A stretch of 64,000 nt of DNA from Aneurinibacillus sp. Ricciae_BoGa-3 (GTDB taxonomy: Bacteria > Bacillota > Bacilli > Aneurinibacillales > Aneurinibacillaceae). Under the pieces are notes generated by a model. It saw nothing but the letters and a program-made list of their open reading frames with translations. It made no database searches and was not told the origin of the DNA. The stretch spans positions 3,102,001-3,166,000 of the forward strand of contig NZ_CP116887.1 in the NCBI RefSeq assembly GCF_028421645.1. The letters are read 5' to 3'. Positions 1 to 9,834 of this stretch are shown here, piece by piece. Both the position numbers and the translations under genes were made by a program. Positions within the stretch are counted from its first letter, which is position 1; the number at the start of each line of letters is the position of its first letter.

Positions 1-1518
1 GTCATCAAGAAGAACCTCATAGCCTGCTTTTTGCAACGTTTGATAGATAGTGTCTGCTAGGTTTCTCTGTTCTTCATTTTTCACATTGACGGGAACAACA
101 TGGATTTGGTAAGGCGCCAGACCCCAGGGCCAGACGATGCCATCTTCGTCGTTGTTCTGCTCCACGCAGGCTGCAACTGTACGGGAAATGCCTATGCCAT
201 AGCAGCCCATTACCATCAGCTGTTCTTTCCCGTTCTCATCGAGGAACTTGGCGCCCATTTTTTCGCTGTAGCGTGTCCCAAGCTTAAATACATGGCCTAC
301 TTCAATACCGCGGGCGAAGGCAATGTGGCCGCCGCAGCGAGGGCATTCATCCCCCTCAACAATATTGCGCAAATCAGCATATTGGCTTACTTGAAAGTCT
401 TTTCCAGGCGTTGCATTCTTGTAGTGGAAATCTTGTTCATTCGCGCCGCATACCACGTTAACTAAATCCCGGACTGCAGTATCAGCGACTACTTCAATGC
501 CATCTGGCAGGCCCACAGGCCCAATAAAACCAAGTGGTAGGCGAATTTCAGCAATTTCTTTATCGGTAGCCAGCTCTAGAACATTTGCATCGATCAGATT
601 TTTCACCTTGATATCATTGACCTCATGGTCACCTCGGACAAGCGCCATAACAAATCGGTCATCCGCTTTAAAGACGATAGCTTTAATGAATTCCCGGGCT
701 TCCGCATTGAAGTGGTTCATGAGCTGCGCAATCGTTTTAACGTCTGGTGTAGCCACCTTTTCCATTTCAGCTTGATCTTTTTGACCGCCGTCAGGCTTGT
801 ACACGACCTCGGCCTTTTCCAGATTAGCTGCATAGTTACAAGAAGTACAGTAAGCAATGGTGTCTTCGCCAATTTCAGAGAGGGCCATAAATTCATGGGT
901 TCCCTTGCCACCAATGGCGCCGGCATCCGCCTCTACCGCACGGAACTTCAGTCCTGCCCGGGTAAATATGCTGGTGTATGCATCATACATTCCCTGGTAG
1001 CTTTGATCCAGTCCTGGGCGGTCTGTATCAAAGGAGTAGGCATCCTTCATAATAAATTCCCGCGAGCGAATAACACCGAAACGCGGGCGAACTTCATCGC
1101 GGTATTTAGTCTGTATTTGGTAAAGATTGATAGGAAGTTTCTTGTAAGTATTCAGATTATCGCGCACAAGGCTCGTTACCACTTCTTCATGGGTGGGTCC
1201 GAGAACGAAATCCCGGTTATGCCTGTCCTTTAACCGCATCAGTTCAGGCCCATACGCTTCCCAACGGCCTGTTTCCTGCCATAATTCAGCAGGCTGAATA
1301 GCCGGCATCACGATCTCCTGCGCTCCCGCCCTGTCCATTTCTTCTCGCACGATCTGCTGTACTTTACGGAGCACGCGATACCCCAGAGGCAAGTATGTAT
1401 ACACGCCGGATGCAAGCTGACGCATCATTCCGGCACGCACCATGAATTTATGGCTGGCAATCTCCGCCTCTGCAGGAGTTTCCCGTAGAGTTGGAAGAAA
1501 TAATTTTGACTGTTTCAA
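1..1518 (-). CDS. proS: prolyl-tRNA synthetase, C-terminus cut by window edge
   Basis: Charges tRNA-Pro with proline in the cytoplasm. 506 codons are present, and the family is about 565-570 aa, so only part of the anticodon-binding domain is missing. The class II motif 2 region ([11 protein letters not shown]...SREFIMKD, about residues 130-160) and the motif 3 region (CYGIGISR, about 440) are visible. Between them lies the long insertion typical of the bacterial-type enzyme, which in the family is a misacylation-editing domain. I placed the start at a TTG at 1518 because GGAGG lies 8-9 nt upstream and the N-terminus then reads [13 protein letters not shown], as in relatives. It is the last visible gene of the rpsB-rasP-proS block and starts 24 nt after rasP. 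The identification is secure; only the left end is unknown. Confidence 0.96.
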   Translation of the reverse strand, partial: MKQSKLFLPTLRETPAEAEIASHKFMVRAGMMRQLASGVYTYLPLGYRVLRKVQQIVREEMDRAGAQEIVMPAIQPAELWQETGRWEAYGPELMRLKDRHNRDFVLGPTHEEVVTSLVRDNLNTYKKLPINLYQIQTKYRDEVRPRFGVIRSREFIMKDAYSFDTDRPGLDQSYQGMYDAYTSIFTRAGLKFRAVEADAGAIGGKGTHEFMALSEIGEDTIAYCTSCNYAANLEKAEVVYKPDGGQKDQAEMEKVATPDVKTIAQLMNHFNAEAREFIKAIVFKADDRFVMALVRGDHEVNDIKVKNLIDANVLELATDKEIAEIRLPLGFIGPVGLPDGIEVVADTAVRDLVNVVCGANEQDFHYKNATPGKDFQVSQYADLRNIVEGDECPRCGGHIAFARGIEVGHVFKLGTRYSEKMGAKFLDENGKEQLMVMGCYGIGISRTVAACVEQNNDEDGIVWPWGLAPYQIHVVPVNVKNEEQRNLADTIYQTLQKAGYEVLLDD

Positions 1519-1542
1519 AAACCTTCTACCTCCTTAACGACA

Positions 1543-2784
1543 TTAGAAAAACTTCTGGATATCATTCCAGGTGACAACCAGGATAAGCAGCATCAAAAAC
1601 GCAAATCCAAGGAAGTGAACCATCCCTTCTTTATTTGGATCGACCGGCCGGCCCCGTACCGCTTCAATTAAGAGGAACAGCAGGCGTCCCCCATCCAGCG
1701 CCGGCAGCGGCAGCAGGTTGATAATCCCTAAATTAACACTTAGAGCGGCTGTCCACTGTAAAAGGATGGCCATCCCGTTCTCGGCGGCTTTCGCCGTATA
1801 ATTAAAAATGCCCACAGGACCCGACAAATCCTTCACAGGAACGGCTCCCGTGAACAGTTTTAACAAACTCGTGTAAATCAGTTTTGAAAAATCATACGTT
1901 GTTTTGGCTCCATAGCTTGCAGCCCCTGTTAAAGAGCGGGATAAGGGCTGGTACACACCAATTTTCCCCGTTTTGCTCTGCGGATCCGATGCTGGTACCA
2001 CTTTCTTCTGAATCGTTTCCTGTCCTCTTCTCACGGTGAACGTCAATTCTTTTCCCGGAGAGGAGCTGACGATTTTTACCATATCTGCCCATGAGGTGAT
2101 GGGTGTCCCATTGATATCCAGCACCTCATCTCCCGGCTTTAACCCAGCCTGGGAAGCCGCACTGCTTGCGATTACCTCGCCCATTACCGGTTTATTCACT
2201 GGCACCCCGTAAGACAGACCCATCACCGTGAGCAGAACAAACGCAAGGATAAAGTTAAAAAATGGGCCGGCGAAAATAGCGGCTGCACGCTGGCCGATTG
2301 TTTTGCTGCCAAACTGTCTGTCAAGCGGCGCGATCTGGATCTCCTGGTGTTTGTGGAGGAACATGGCTTGCGGATGTACCGGATAACTAACCCGCTCCCC
2401 GTCTTCTATCCCTCGAATCACCAACTCTTTTTCCAGATCAGCGTTCTCCACGGTTAACATGTGCGCCTGTGGATGATTAGCAAAGTCTGTCGAAATAATA
2501 CGCACAACGCGACCTTCTTTGTCAAATTCAAGGCCCATATCTTGTCCGCGCTCAATAACTACCTGCTCGGGATCTTCCCCCGCCATCCTCACAAAACCGC
2601 CTATCGGCAGAAGCCTCAGTGTATAGCGTGTTTCCCCCTTTATAAAGGAGAAAATTTTAGGTCCCATACCGATTGCAAATTCACGGCATAATATACCCGC
2701 GCGTTTTGCAAGTAACAGGTGTCCTAATTCATGAAAGAAAACGAGTAAACCAAACACAAGAATTATGGCTAAAACCTGCGTCAA
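1543..2784 (-). CDS. rasP: RasP/RseP site-2 zinc metalloprotease
   Basis: Membrane-embedded intramembrane protease that in Bacillus cleaves anti-sigma factors (RsiW) and cell-division and signal-peptide remnants. The chosen start gives 413 aa, close to the family's roughly 420. The zinc motif HELGH is at residues 18-22 in the first membrane segment, a PDZ domain lies near 180-260, and the second catalytic motif (LPALDGG) is in a C-terminal membrane helix. An upstream in-frame extension reaches 2868 but would overlap dxr by 37 nt. I prefer TTG at 2784, which has AAAGGTGG 8 nt upstream; GTG at 2796 is the alternative. The gene lies between dxr and proS, as in B. subtilis. Confidence 0.94.
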   Translation of the reverse strand: MTQVLAIILVFGLLVFFHELGHLLLAKRAGILCREFAIGMGPKIFSFIKGETRYTLRLLPIGGFVRMAGEDPEQVVIERGQDMGLEFDKEGRVVRIISTDFANHPQAHMLTVENADLEKELVIRGIEDGERVSYPVHPQAMFLHKHQEIQIAPLDRQFGSKTIGQRAAAIFAGPFFNFILAFVLLTVMGLSYGVPVNKPVMGEVIASSAASQAGLKPGDEVLDINGTPITSWADMVKIVSSSPGKELTFTVRRGQETIQKKVVPASDPQSKTGKIGVYQPLSRSLTGAASYGAKTTYDFSKLIYTSLLKLFTGAVPVKDLSGPVGIFNYTAKAAENGMAILLQWTAALSVNLGIINLLPLPALDGGRLLFLLIEAVRGRPVDPNKEGMVHFLGFAFLMLLILVVTWNDIQKFF

Positions 2785-2831
2785 TGATGGTTCCACCTTT
2801 CCTGTTTGTTTAACCGCCCAAGAGAAACGGC

Positions 2832-3977
2832 CTAACTCCTTCCCCCTCTGGCTGCCTCTCTCGCCCATTTATCTGCCTGTATAATTTCTTCCACAGAAGG
2901 ATTGCCAATGACTTTATGCTTATCCATAACGGACCCAATTATTTCTTCAATAGCAAGAAATTCAATTTCACCGCGCAAAAAGCGTTCCACCGCAGCCTCA
3001 TTAGCCCCATTCAGCACAGCCGGCATGGTTCCGCCGATCTCACCTGCTTGATAAGCCAACATTAAGCATGGATAGCGGTTAAAATCCATTTCCGCAAAAT
3101 GAAGCGTGGACGCCTTAACCAGGTCGAGCGGTTCCGCTGACATGGTGAGCCTCGCCGGATAGCCTAAAGCATATTGGATCGGAATACGCATATCCGGTGT
3201 TCCTAATTGGGCCATCACGGCATGGTCTCTAAACTCGACCATGGAGTGAACAATACTCTCCTTATGCAGAATCGTATGAATTTGGGAATACGGCAGTCCA
3301 AAAAGCCAGTGGGCTTCGATGACTTCCAGCCCCTTGTTCATCATGGTAGCCGAATCTATCGTAATTTTAGCACCCATAGTCCAGTTTGGGTGGTTTAACG
3401 CTTCTTCCACTGTGACACCTGTCAGTTGTTCTCGGGTTCGGTCTCGAAATGACCCGCCCGAAGCAGTAATAATGATTCGCTTCACGCTCTGTGGATTCTC
3501 TCCATGGAGGCACTGAAAAATCGCGGAATGTTCACTATCTATAGGTATGACGGCTACACCGTTTTCTTTCGCTTTTTGCATAACTATGTGGCCTGCTGTT
3601 ACAAGTGTTTCTTTATTGGCCAGTCCAATTGTTTTCCCCGCTTCAATGGCATGAAGCGTCGGAGTTAGGCCTGCGCTTCCTACTATAGCGGAAACGACGA
3701 AGTCAGCGTCTGGATGAACAGCTGCTTGTGATACCCCTTCCTCTCCATATAATACCTCAATTTCGGGAGGCAACTCCAATTTTATTTTATCTGCCAGCTC
3801 CTTCGTTTGGACACTGACAAGTTTCGGGTGAAATTCATTCGCCTGTTCGGCGAGCCGTGTGATGTTCTTTCCTGCGGACAGCGAAGTTACACGAAATAAA
3901 TCCGGATGCTGACGGACAACATCCAGTGTTTGGACACCAATAGAACCGGTGGAGCCGAGTATGCTAATGTTTTTCAT
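2832..3977 (-). CDS. dxr: 1-deoxy-D-xylulose 5-phosphate reductoisomerase
   Basis: Converts DXP to 2-C-methyl-D-erythritol 4-phosphate with NADPH, the committed step of the MEP isoprenoid pathway. At 381 aa it is the usual length. The N-terminal nucleotide-binding motif GSTGSIG starts at residue 8. The central metal and substrate region contains [10 protein letters not shown] and the ASGGSFRD loop, followed by [14 protein letters not shown]. The ATG at 3977 has GAGGGG 8 nt upstream. It lies directly after cdsA and two genes after uppS, so isoprenoid precursor and lipid-carrier synthesis are grouped with phospholipid synthesis. Nothing appears damaged. Confidence 0.97.
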   Translation of the reverse strand: MKNISILGSTGSIGVQTLDVVRQHPDLFRVTSLSAGKNITRLAEQANEFHPKLVSVQTKELADKIKLELPPEIEVLYGEEGVSQAAVHPDADFVVSAIVGSAGLTPTLHAIEAGKTIGLANKETLVTAGHIVMQKAKENGVAVIPIDSEHSAIFQCLHGENPQSVKRIIITASGGSFRDRTREQLTGVTVEEALNHPNWTMGAKITIDSATMMNKGLEVIEAHWLFGLPYSQIHTILHKESIVHSMVEFRDHAVMAQLGTPDMRIPIQYALGYPARLTMSAEPLDLVKASTLHFAEMDFNRYPCLMLAYQAGEIGGTMPAVLNGANEAAVERFLRGEIEFLAIEEIIGSVMDKHKVIGNPSVEEIIQADKWAREAARGGRS

Positions 3978-4004
3978 TACAAATCCCCTCGATTCAAAGC
4001 TGGC

Positions 4005-4781
4005 TTACAGTAAATGCAGCAGATGCAGGACCGGGAACACCACGAGCAAGCTGTCGAAACGATCCAGAATCCCGCCATGTCCAGGCAAGATTTTCCCCGA
4101 ATCTTTGACATCTAGCGTACGTTTAACGGCTGACTCCATTAAATCACCCAGTTGTCCGCTAACGGAGATAACCAATCCCATCATAACCGCTTTCGACAAA
4201 GGTACAAGATGGGCTGTGGTTGACACGATAACCATGACAACAATGGCCAAAATGATGCCTGAGAGCGAACCCTCGATGGTTTTATTCGGGCTGATAGAGG
4301 GCCAGAGCTTGCTTCTCCCCAGAAATTTGCCGCCAAAGTAGGCACCTGTATCTGTCGCCCAGGTGGTAAACAAAATCGCAACCGTCATCCATAATCCACT
4401 GACCATTCGTGTCTCGTTCATATAGTGGAAAGCGATTCCTATGTACACCGAGCTGAATAGCAGATAAGCTACCTGCTGGTATTCGATTCGATTCTTTGAA
4501 GCAACCGTTATAAATAAAAACAAGAGAACAAAAGTGTACAATACGTCTCCGCGAAGATAGTATCCATTCCAGATCACGTGAGGAAACAAGATAAGCCAAA
4601 GAAAAACTAGGCCTGCAATTTCCGGCCAATCTGCAATTTTCATGCGGTTCATCTTAATCATTTCAAAATAAGCGATGGTTGCCATGAAAAAAATGAGGGC
4701 CGTATACCAGACTCCTCCCGCCCAAACCACAAGAAGAAAACCAGCCCCCGCAACAATTCCAGTCAATACACGTGTTTTCAA
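4005..4781 (-). CDS. cdsA: phosphatidate cytidylyltransferase
   Basis: Makes CDP-diacylglycerol from CTP and phosphatidic acid at the membrane, the precursor of phosphatidylglycerol and phosphatidylethanolamine. It is 258 aa with about seven hydrophobic segments. The CDP-alcohol cytidylyltransferase signature is near the C-terminus (QLGDLMESAVKR, then KDSGKILPGHGG and DRFDS). The start is TTG at 4781, supported by AGGGGTGG six to eight nt upstream; no better ATG exists. It sits 24 nt after uppS and 27 nt before dxr, in the standard order. Confidence 0.95.
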   Translation of the reverse strand: MKTRVLTGIVAGAGFLLVVWAGGVWYTALIFFMATIAYFEMIKMNRMKIADWPEIAGLVFLWLILFPHVIWNGYYLRGDVLYTFVLLFLFITVASKNRIEYQQVAYLLFSSVYIGIAFHYMNETRMVSGLWMTVAILFTTWATDTGAYFGGKFLGRSKLWPSISPNKTIEGSLSGIILAIVVMVIVSTTAHLVPLSKAVMMGLVISVSGQLGDLMESAVKRTLDVKDSGKILPGHGGILDRFDSLLVVFPVLHLLHLL

Positions 4782-4805
4782 GATTCCACCCCTGAGAATT
4801 CGTTC

Positions 4806-5576
4806 TTATGTGAGAGCTCCATATCTTCTGCTCCGCTGCTGGTAAGCGGCAATTGCTTCGTTAAAATGCTCCTGTGAGAAGTCGGGCCAGTATACGTCCG
4901 TAAACCAAAGTTCACTGTAGGCTAGCTGCCAGAGCATAAAATTGCTTAACCGAAGTTCCCCGCTGGTGCGAATGAGTAAATCGGGATCAGGGAGATTTTT
5001 TGTTTCCAGATGGTCATGAATCATGCTTTCATCAATATCTGACACAGAGAATGCGCCATCCGCTACTTTACCCGCTATGTCCTGAATTGCCTTCACAATT
5101 TCCGTACGGCTGCCGTAATTCAGAGCGAAATTAAGGATAAGGCCGGTGTTATTGGCGGTCCTTTCCTGGGCTCTTCTTACAGCTTCTACCGTAAAGGATG
5201 GAAGATTCTCTTCACTGCCGACCATGCGTACCTGTACATTTCGGTCCATTAGCTCATCCAGTTCGGAAGCGAGGAATTGGCCTGGCAGGCGCATCAAAAA
5301 GTCAACTTCCTCCAGCGGCCGCTTCCAATTCTCCGTGGAAAAGGCATAGAGGGTCAGCACTTTAACCCCTTTTTCATCCGCGGCCCTTGTAATCTCTATG
5401 ACGGTCTTCATCCCTGCGCGGTGTCCCGCCACCCGCGGCAGCCCCTTTCGCCTGGCCCAGCGGCCGTTGCCGTCCATAATAATCGCGACGTGCTGTGGAA
5501 TGTTATCTGCCTGTTTATCGTTTTCTTCTACAGAGCCGTCTTTTTTTTGCATCCACTTCGACAGCTTATTCATCAT
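4806..5576 (-). CDS. uppS: undecaprenyl diphosphate synthase (isoprenyl transferase)
   Basis: Cis-prenyltransferase that extends farnesyl diphosphate with isopentenyl units to the C55 lipid carrier of peptidoglycan and teichoic acid synthesis. It is 256 aa. The catalytic Asp is in the IMDGNGRWA motif near residue 35. The conserved YAFSTENWKRP and LIRTSGELRLSNF motifs follow, and the C-terminus has FTDVYWPDF. Two ATG codons open the frame; the first has GGGGGA at 8 nt spacing and was chosen. It is separated from frr by a terminator-like hairpin, so it may also have its own transcription start. Confidence 0.97.
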   Translation of the reverse strand: MMNKLSKWMQKKDGSVEENDKQADNIPQHVAIIMDGNGRWARRKGLPRVAGHRAGMKTVIEITRAADEKGVKVLTLYAFSTENWKRPLEEVDFLMRLPGQFLASELDELMDRNVQVRMVGSEENLPSFTVEAVRRAQERTANNTGLILNFALNYGSRTEIVKAIQDIAGKVADGAFSVSDIDESMIHDHLETKNLPDPDLLIRTSGELRLSNFMLWQLAYSELWFTDVYWPDFSQEHFNEAIAAYQQRSRRYGALT

Positions 5577-5604
5577 CTGTATGTTCCCCCATATTAGAAA
5601 ACTT

Positions 5605-5638
5605 GGCTAGCGCTAAGCCACAGGCGAAAGCGATAGCC
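5605..5638 (-). repeat. imperfect inverted repeat in uppS leader
   Basis: GGCTAGCGCT (5605-5614) and AGCGATAGCC (5629-5638) form a 10-bp arm with one mismatch around a 14-nt loop. It lies between the frr terminator and the uppS ribosome binding site, so it would be near the 5' end of any uppS transcript that starts here. No function can be assigned. Confidence 0.45.
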
Positions 5639-5671
5639 TTAGTTGCAGTTTGTTATCTTCTAGAAAATACG

Positions 5672-5696
5672 ACAAGCCCCCTCAGGAAGAGGGGGC
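5672..5696 (-). terminator. hairpin after frr
   Basis: GCCCCCTC (5676-5683) and GAGGGGGC (5689-5696) form a perfect 8-bp GC-rich stem with a 5-nt loop just downstream of the frr stop. On the - strand it is followed by TTGTCGTATTTT, a poor U-tract. It therefore looks like a partial terminator or attenuator between frr and uppS rather than a full stop. Confidence 0.6.
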
Positions 5697-5703
5697 GAGA
5701 ACA

Positions 5704-6261
5704 TTACACTTCCATGATTTCTTTTTCTTTGTCAGCCACCGTTTTATCGGCTAATTCAACGTATTTATCGGTCGTTTTTTGCACCTTTTCCTGGTACCGC
5801 TTTAGTTCGTCTTCGGTAACACTGCCATCCTTCTCCAGCTTTTTGTAAGAATCATTCGCATCCCGTCGGATGTTGCGGATGGCTACTTTCGCCTCTTCAC
5901 CGTATTTCTTCGCAAGCTTAACCAGCTCAGCTCGGCGCTCCTGCGTGAGAGGTGGAATGGACAGGCGAATGACCACACCGTCGTTTGTTGGGGAAAGGCC
6001 CAGATCAGATTTTTGAATAGCTTTTTCAATCGGCCCAAGCAGCGACTTCTCCCAAGGCTGAATGACAAGCATCCGAGGCTCAGGCGTTGTAATATTCGCT
6101 GTTTGGTTAACCGGGGTCGGCGTGCCATAATAGTCAACCATAACCCGGTCGAGCATGCCAGGAGTTGCCCGTCCTGCCCGAAGCGTTGTTAATTCCCGCT
6201 TTAACGCGGAGATAGCTTTCTCCATTCTCTGCTCTGCTTCTTTCATTACTTCTTGCGGCAT
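5704..6261 (-). CDS. frr: ribosome recycling factor
   Basis: Splits post-termination ribosomes together with EF-G. It is 185 aa, exactly the family length. The three-helix-bundle domain contains [12 protein letters not shown] near the N-terminus. The small beta domain holds [10 protein letters not shown] and PWEKSLL, and the C-terminal helix has RNIRRDAND and [10 protein letters not shown]. The start is ATG at 6261 with AAAGGAG upstream. It sits 4 nt after pyrH, so the two are almost certainly co-transcribed. Confidence 0.98.
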   Translation of the reverse strand: MPQEVMKEAEQRMEKAISALKRELTTLRAGRATPGMLDRVMVDYYGTPTPVNQTANITTPEPRMLVIQPWEKSLLGPIEKAIQKSDLGLSPTNDGVVIRLSIPPLTQERRAELVKLAKKYGEEAKVAIRNIRRDANDSYKKLEKDGSVTEDELKRYQEKVQKTTDKYVELADKTVADKEKEIMEV

Positions 6262-6265
6262 ATCA

Positions 6266-7006
<741 letters not shown>

Positions 7007-7037
7007 TTACATCGTATTCTGTACTGTTCTGTAATTG

Positions 7038-7070
7038 GTAAAATAGGGAACACTAAGTGCTCCCTATTTG
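7038..7070 (-). terminator. terminator between tsf and pyrH
   Basis: AAATAGGGA (7041-7049) pairs with TCCCTATTT (7061-7069), with an extra inner CAC/GTG pair. On the - strand the stem ends in ATTTTACC. It lies 30 nt after the tsf stop and would separate abundant rpsB-tsf mRNA from pyrH-frr. Confidence 0.75.
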
Positions 7071-7098
7071 TATCATTGGCTATTCTTTTATGACAGGC

Positions 7099-7986
7099 TT
7101 ATTGTTTTTTCGTTTGTGCCATGACTTCTTCAACGAAGTTGTCTACTTTTTTCTCAAGGCCTTCACCGACTTCATAACGTACAAAACGGGCAATTTCCGC
7201 GTTTTCAGCTTTAAGCAGGGCTTTAACTTTTTTATCCGGATCTTTAACAAATGTTTGTTCCACAAGGCATACTTCCTCATAGTATTTGTTAAGACGGCCT
7301 TCCACCATTTTTTGAACGATGTTTTCAGGTTTGCCTTCGTTAAGAGCTTGCGCTGTCAATACTTCGCGCTCTCTGTCAAGCTCAGAAGCATCCACTTGAT
7401 CGCGGTTGATATACGTTGGACGAGCTGCAGCCACCTGCATCGCAAGGTCTTTAGCAAGCTCTTCGTTCGTTGAATTGTTTAAGACAAGAAGTACACCAAT
7501 GCGGCCGCCACCATGGAGATATTTACCAAACACGGCACTGTTAGCTTTTTCGATTACTTCAAAACGGCGAATGCTCAGGTTTTCACCGATTTTCGCGATT
7601 TGTTCGTTAAGTACTTCAGAAAGCGGTGCGCCTTCTCCTTTATAAGCCTGGCCCAGTGCTTCATCAACAGATGCAGGACGCTGGCTGATAATATGTTCAG
7701 CAACTTCATTTACGAAATTCTTGAAGTTGTCGTTTATTGCTACAAAGTCTGTTTCACAGTTTACTTCTACGATGCAGGCAACATTGCCTTTTTCAACAAC
7801 GGCTGCCAGACCTTCAGCGGCGATGCGATCAGATTTTTTACCTGCTTTTGCAATGCCTTTCTCACGGAGAATATCAACGGCTTTTTCCATGTCTCCATCT
7901 GCTTCTTGCAAAGCTTTTTTACAATCCATCATCCCTGCGCCTGTTTTGTCACGCAGCTCTTTAACCATGCTTGCACTGATTGCCAT
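7099..7986 (-). CDS. tsf: elongation factor Ts
   Basis: Nucleotide exchange factor that reloads EF-Tu with GTP. It is 295 aa. The N-terminal UBA-like domain reads [19 protein letters not shown]. The EF-Tu contact motif TDFVA is in VNCETDFVA near residue 80, followed by the two core subdomains ([10 protein letters not shown] and AMQVAAARP). AGGAGG lies 8 nt before the ATG. A hairpin separates it from rpsB upstream, and a stronger one follows it. Confidence 0.98.
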   Translation of the reverse strand: MAISASMVKELRDKTGAGMMDCKKALQEADGDMEKAVDILREKGIAKAGKKSDRIAAEGLAAVVEKGNVACIVEVNCETDFVAINDNFKNFVNEVAEHIISQRPASVDEALGQAYKGEGAPLSEVLNEQIAKIGENLSIRRFEVIEKANSAVFGKYLHGGGRIGVLLVLNNSTNEELAKDLAMQVAAARPTYINRDQVDASELDREREVLTAQALNEGKPENIVQKMVEGRLNKYYEEVCLVEQTFVKDPDKKVKALLKAENAEIARFVRYEVGEGLEKKVDNFVEEVMAQTKKQ

Positions 7987-8032
7987 GGGTAGGTCCTCCT
8001 AAGAATAATGTATAGTAATGCTCCGGAGTGTA

Positions 8033-8072
8033 ATAAAAGGGTGGTAAAAGGTTTCTAAACCTCCCGCCACCC
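8033..8072 (-). terminator. intercistronic hairpin between rpsB and tsf
   Basis: GGGTGG (8039-8044) pairs with CCACCC (8067-8072), and inside it AGGTT pairs with AACCT around a short loop. On the - strand the outer stem is followed by TTTTATTAC. The shape is that of a partial terminator or an RNA-stability hairpin between two highly expressed genes. Confidence 0.5.
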
Positions 8073-8090
8073 TCACATTACCTGCGGAAC

Positions 8091-8795
8091 TTATGCATTA
8101 ACTGCAGTTTCTTCACCCTGGTTTGCTTCCATGATCGCGTCAGCAATTTTTCCAGTTAAAAGTTTAACGGCACGGATAGCATCATCATTACCCGGAATTA
8201 CATAATCAATTTCATCCGGATCGCAGTTAGTATCTACAATCCCTACAATTGGGATACCCAGTTTGCGTGCTTCTGCTACCGCAATGCGCTCTTTGCGCGG
8301 GTCGATAACAAACATAGCATCTGGAAGTTGTTTCATTTCACTGATACCGCCGAGGAATTTCTCCAGGCGTTCCATTTCTTTGCGAAGTAAAATAACTTCT
8401 TTCTTCGGCAGAAGTTCGAATGTGCCGTCGTTTTCCATTTTATTCAGCTGATGCAGACGAGCTACACGCTTTTGAATGGTGCTGAAGTTTGTTAACGTAC
8501 CACCTAACCAGCGCTGGTTGATGTAGTACATGCCGCAGCGAGCTGCTTCTTCCGCTACAGATTCTTGAGCTTGTTTCTTCGTGCCGACAAAGAGCATTTT
8601 GCCGCCACTCGCAGCTAATTCGCGAACAAAGTTATACGCTTCGTCCACTTTTTTCACTGTTTTTTGCAAGTCAATAATGTAAATACCGTTACGTTCGGTG
8701 AAGATATAGCGAGCCATTTTTGGGTTCCAACGACGAGTCTGGTGACCAAAATGCACACCCGCTTCGAGTAATTGTTTCATAGAAATTACTGCCAT
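8091..8795 (-). CDS. rpsB: 30S ribosomal protein S2
   Basis: Structural protein of the small ribosomal subunit, needed for S1 or mRNA docking in species that have S1. It is 234 aa from the chosen ATG at 8795, which gives [19 protein letters not shown], the normal Firmicutes N-terminus. GGAGGTG lies 9 nt upstream; an in-frame TTG four codons earlier is an unlikely start. Signature stretches are [24 protein letters not shown] and [20 protein letters not shown]. It begins the rpsB-tsf block and has a strong promoter about 125 nt upstream. Confidence 0.98.
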   Translation of the reverse strand: MAVISMKQLLEAGVHFGHQTRRWNPKMARYIFTERNGIYIIDLQKTVKKVDEAYNFVRELAASGGKMLFVGTKKQAQESVAEEAARCGMYYINQRWLGGTLTNFSTIQKRVARLHQLNKMENDGTFELLPKKEVILLRKEMERLEKFLGGISEMKQLPDAMFVIDPRKERIAVAEARKLGIPIVGIVDTNCDPDEIDYVIPGNDDAIRAVKLLTGKIADAIMEANQGEETAVNA

Positions 8796-8920
8796 CTCCA
8801 ACGACACCTCCTCTAAATGGTTTTTTTATTCCTCCGCCTTTCGCATCTTTAGACGAGACTTACAGGGAGTAAGCACCCTCATCCAAATTGAAAGACGTGT
8901 GTATTTTCACACCGCTTGTA

Positions 8921-8949
8921 AATATACCATAGGCAGGAAGGAATTGCAA
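8921..8949 (-). promoter_or_regulatory. sigma-A promoter of rpsB
   Basis: On the - strand TTGCAA (8944-8949), a 17-nt spacer and TATATT (8921-8926) make a good housekeeping promoter. It gives an untranslated leader of roughly 118 nt before the rpsB ATG. The leader holds a short GGG/CCC hairpin, but I recognise no known leader motif in it. Confidence 0.7.
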
Positions 8950-8981
8950 CACTCTGTCTTGAAAAAATAAGCGTAGGAGGG

Positions 8982-9473
8982 TTACCCTTTTTCTTGGTTT
9001 TTTTTGAGCATTTGGACAACCATTTCGACTTCCCCGCTCCCCAGCCCAAGTTTGCGGGCAATATCTGGGACTGAGAATCCGCTGTGGTAAAGAGGAGGAA
9101 TTTCTTTATAATCATCCCGCAGAAACGAAAGAGCAGAAGGCTGATGCGTCTCCCTGTCTTCCACCATCTCCGGGAGCGGTTCTTTGCCCTCCATTAGAGA
9201 TCTTAGCTCTTCACATTGCGAATGGAGGGCTGTAACCTGTTCCCGCAGGCTGTTTAAATCCGCTGCCTGCCCATTCAGCTGCATCGTCATATTTTGTTTA
9301 AAGCGAGCGATTGCCTCAAGCATTTCGTTGTTTTCACGTTCAAATTCCGCAAAGAATGATTCCATTTCATCTTGCAGCACGGAGTCTGCATTCGGAGCCT
9401 GCCTTCGTAAGATCCACATGAATAAAACTACAAGTAAGATGGTTACGATTCCGAGCCATATTTGTATCCACAT
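8982..9473 (-). CDS. swrB: SwrB-like swarming/flagellar assembly protein
   Basis: In B. subtilis SwrB, the last gene of the fla/che operon, promotes flagellar export-gate activation and swarming. This product is 163 aa. It has one N-terminal membrane helix (residues about 4-24), then a coiled-coil stretch rich in Glu and Gln (about 35-95). A C-terminal helix-turn-helix-like segment, FSVPDIARKLGLGSGEVEMV, follows. The ATG at 9473 has GGTGA 5 nt upstream; GTG and TTG codons just before it are alternatives. The assignment rests mainly on position (between sigD and rpsB) and architecture, because this family diverges quickly. Confidence 0.8.
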   Translation of the reverse strand: MWIQIWLGIVTILLVVLFMWILRRQAPNADSVLQDEMESFFAEFERENNEMLEAIARFKQNMTMQLNGQAADLNSLREQVTALHSQCEELRSLMEGKEPLPEMVEDRETHQPSALSFLRDDYKEIPPLYHSGFSVPDIARKLGLGSGEVEMVVQMLKKNQEKG

Positions 9474-9488
9474 CAATTTCACCAACTA

Positions 9489-9815
9489 TTAGAAAGTAAT
9501 ATCAAAATTCCGTCCTATATAAGGATGAAGGTTTTGCTGCATTGTTTGCGTATCTTGTACCCCAGTACGCTTCATACTCGGTTTTGCAGCCGGGGATTTT
9601 CTTTTATTGTTTTCCCTCTCGCGCTCTTTTAAATGGGTTGCTTCCGACTCCTGGGATGCCAGTGGCCGAGAGCCGTCCCTTTTCCACTGTTCATGATTAG
9701 ACATAGCAATTCCCGCCTGCTCCTGCCGGGGGTGCTGCTGTATGTCATCCTGCATTTTACCCAGTTCCTGCGTTCGCGGAATGGCAATTTGCAGCTCAAC
9801 ATTACGTAATGACAT
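9489..9815 (-). CDS. small conserved protein of the sigD-swrB segment
   Basis: 108 aa, strongly hydrophilic, with no membrane segment or signal peptide. The N-terminus MSLRNVELQIAIPRTQELG is ordered and probably conserved. The rest is rich in Gln, Arg, Lys and Glu (for example ERERENNKRK) and looks disordered, ending in a short aromatic tail. GAGGTGA lies 6 nt before the ATG. It lies between fapA and swrB with tight spacing, so it is part of the late end of the fla/che operon. I do not recognise a function. A role in flagellar assembly or in regulating SigD or FapA is only inferred from position. Confidence 0.72.
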   Translation of the reverse strand: MSLRNVELQIAIPRTQELGKMQDDIQQHPRQEQAGIAMSNHEQWKRDGSRPLASQESEATHLKERERENNKRKSPAAKPSMKRTGVQDTQTMQQNLHPYIGRNFDITF

Positions 9816-9834
9816 GTTATGTCACCTCGCACGT

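Noticed and set aside
625-1233. Rightward 202-codon open frame opposite proS
   Set aside because: It lies wholly inside the well-conserved proS gene on the other strand, has no ribosome binding site and resembles no family.
8795-8807. Longer rpsB form starting with MSLEMAVIS
   Set aside because: The ribosome binding site and family alignment place the start at the ATG at 8795.
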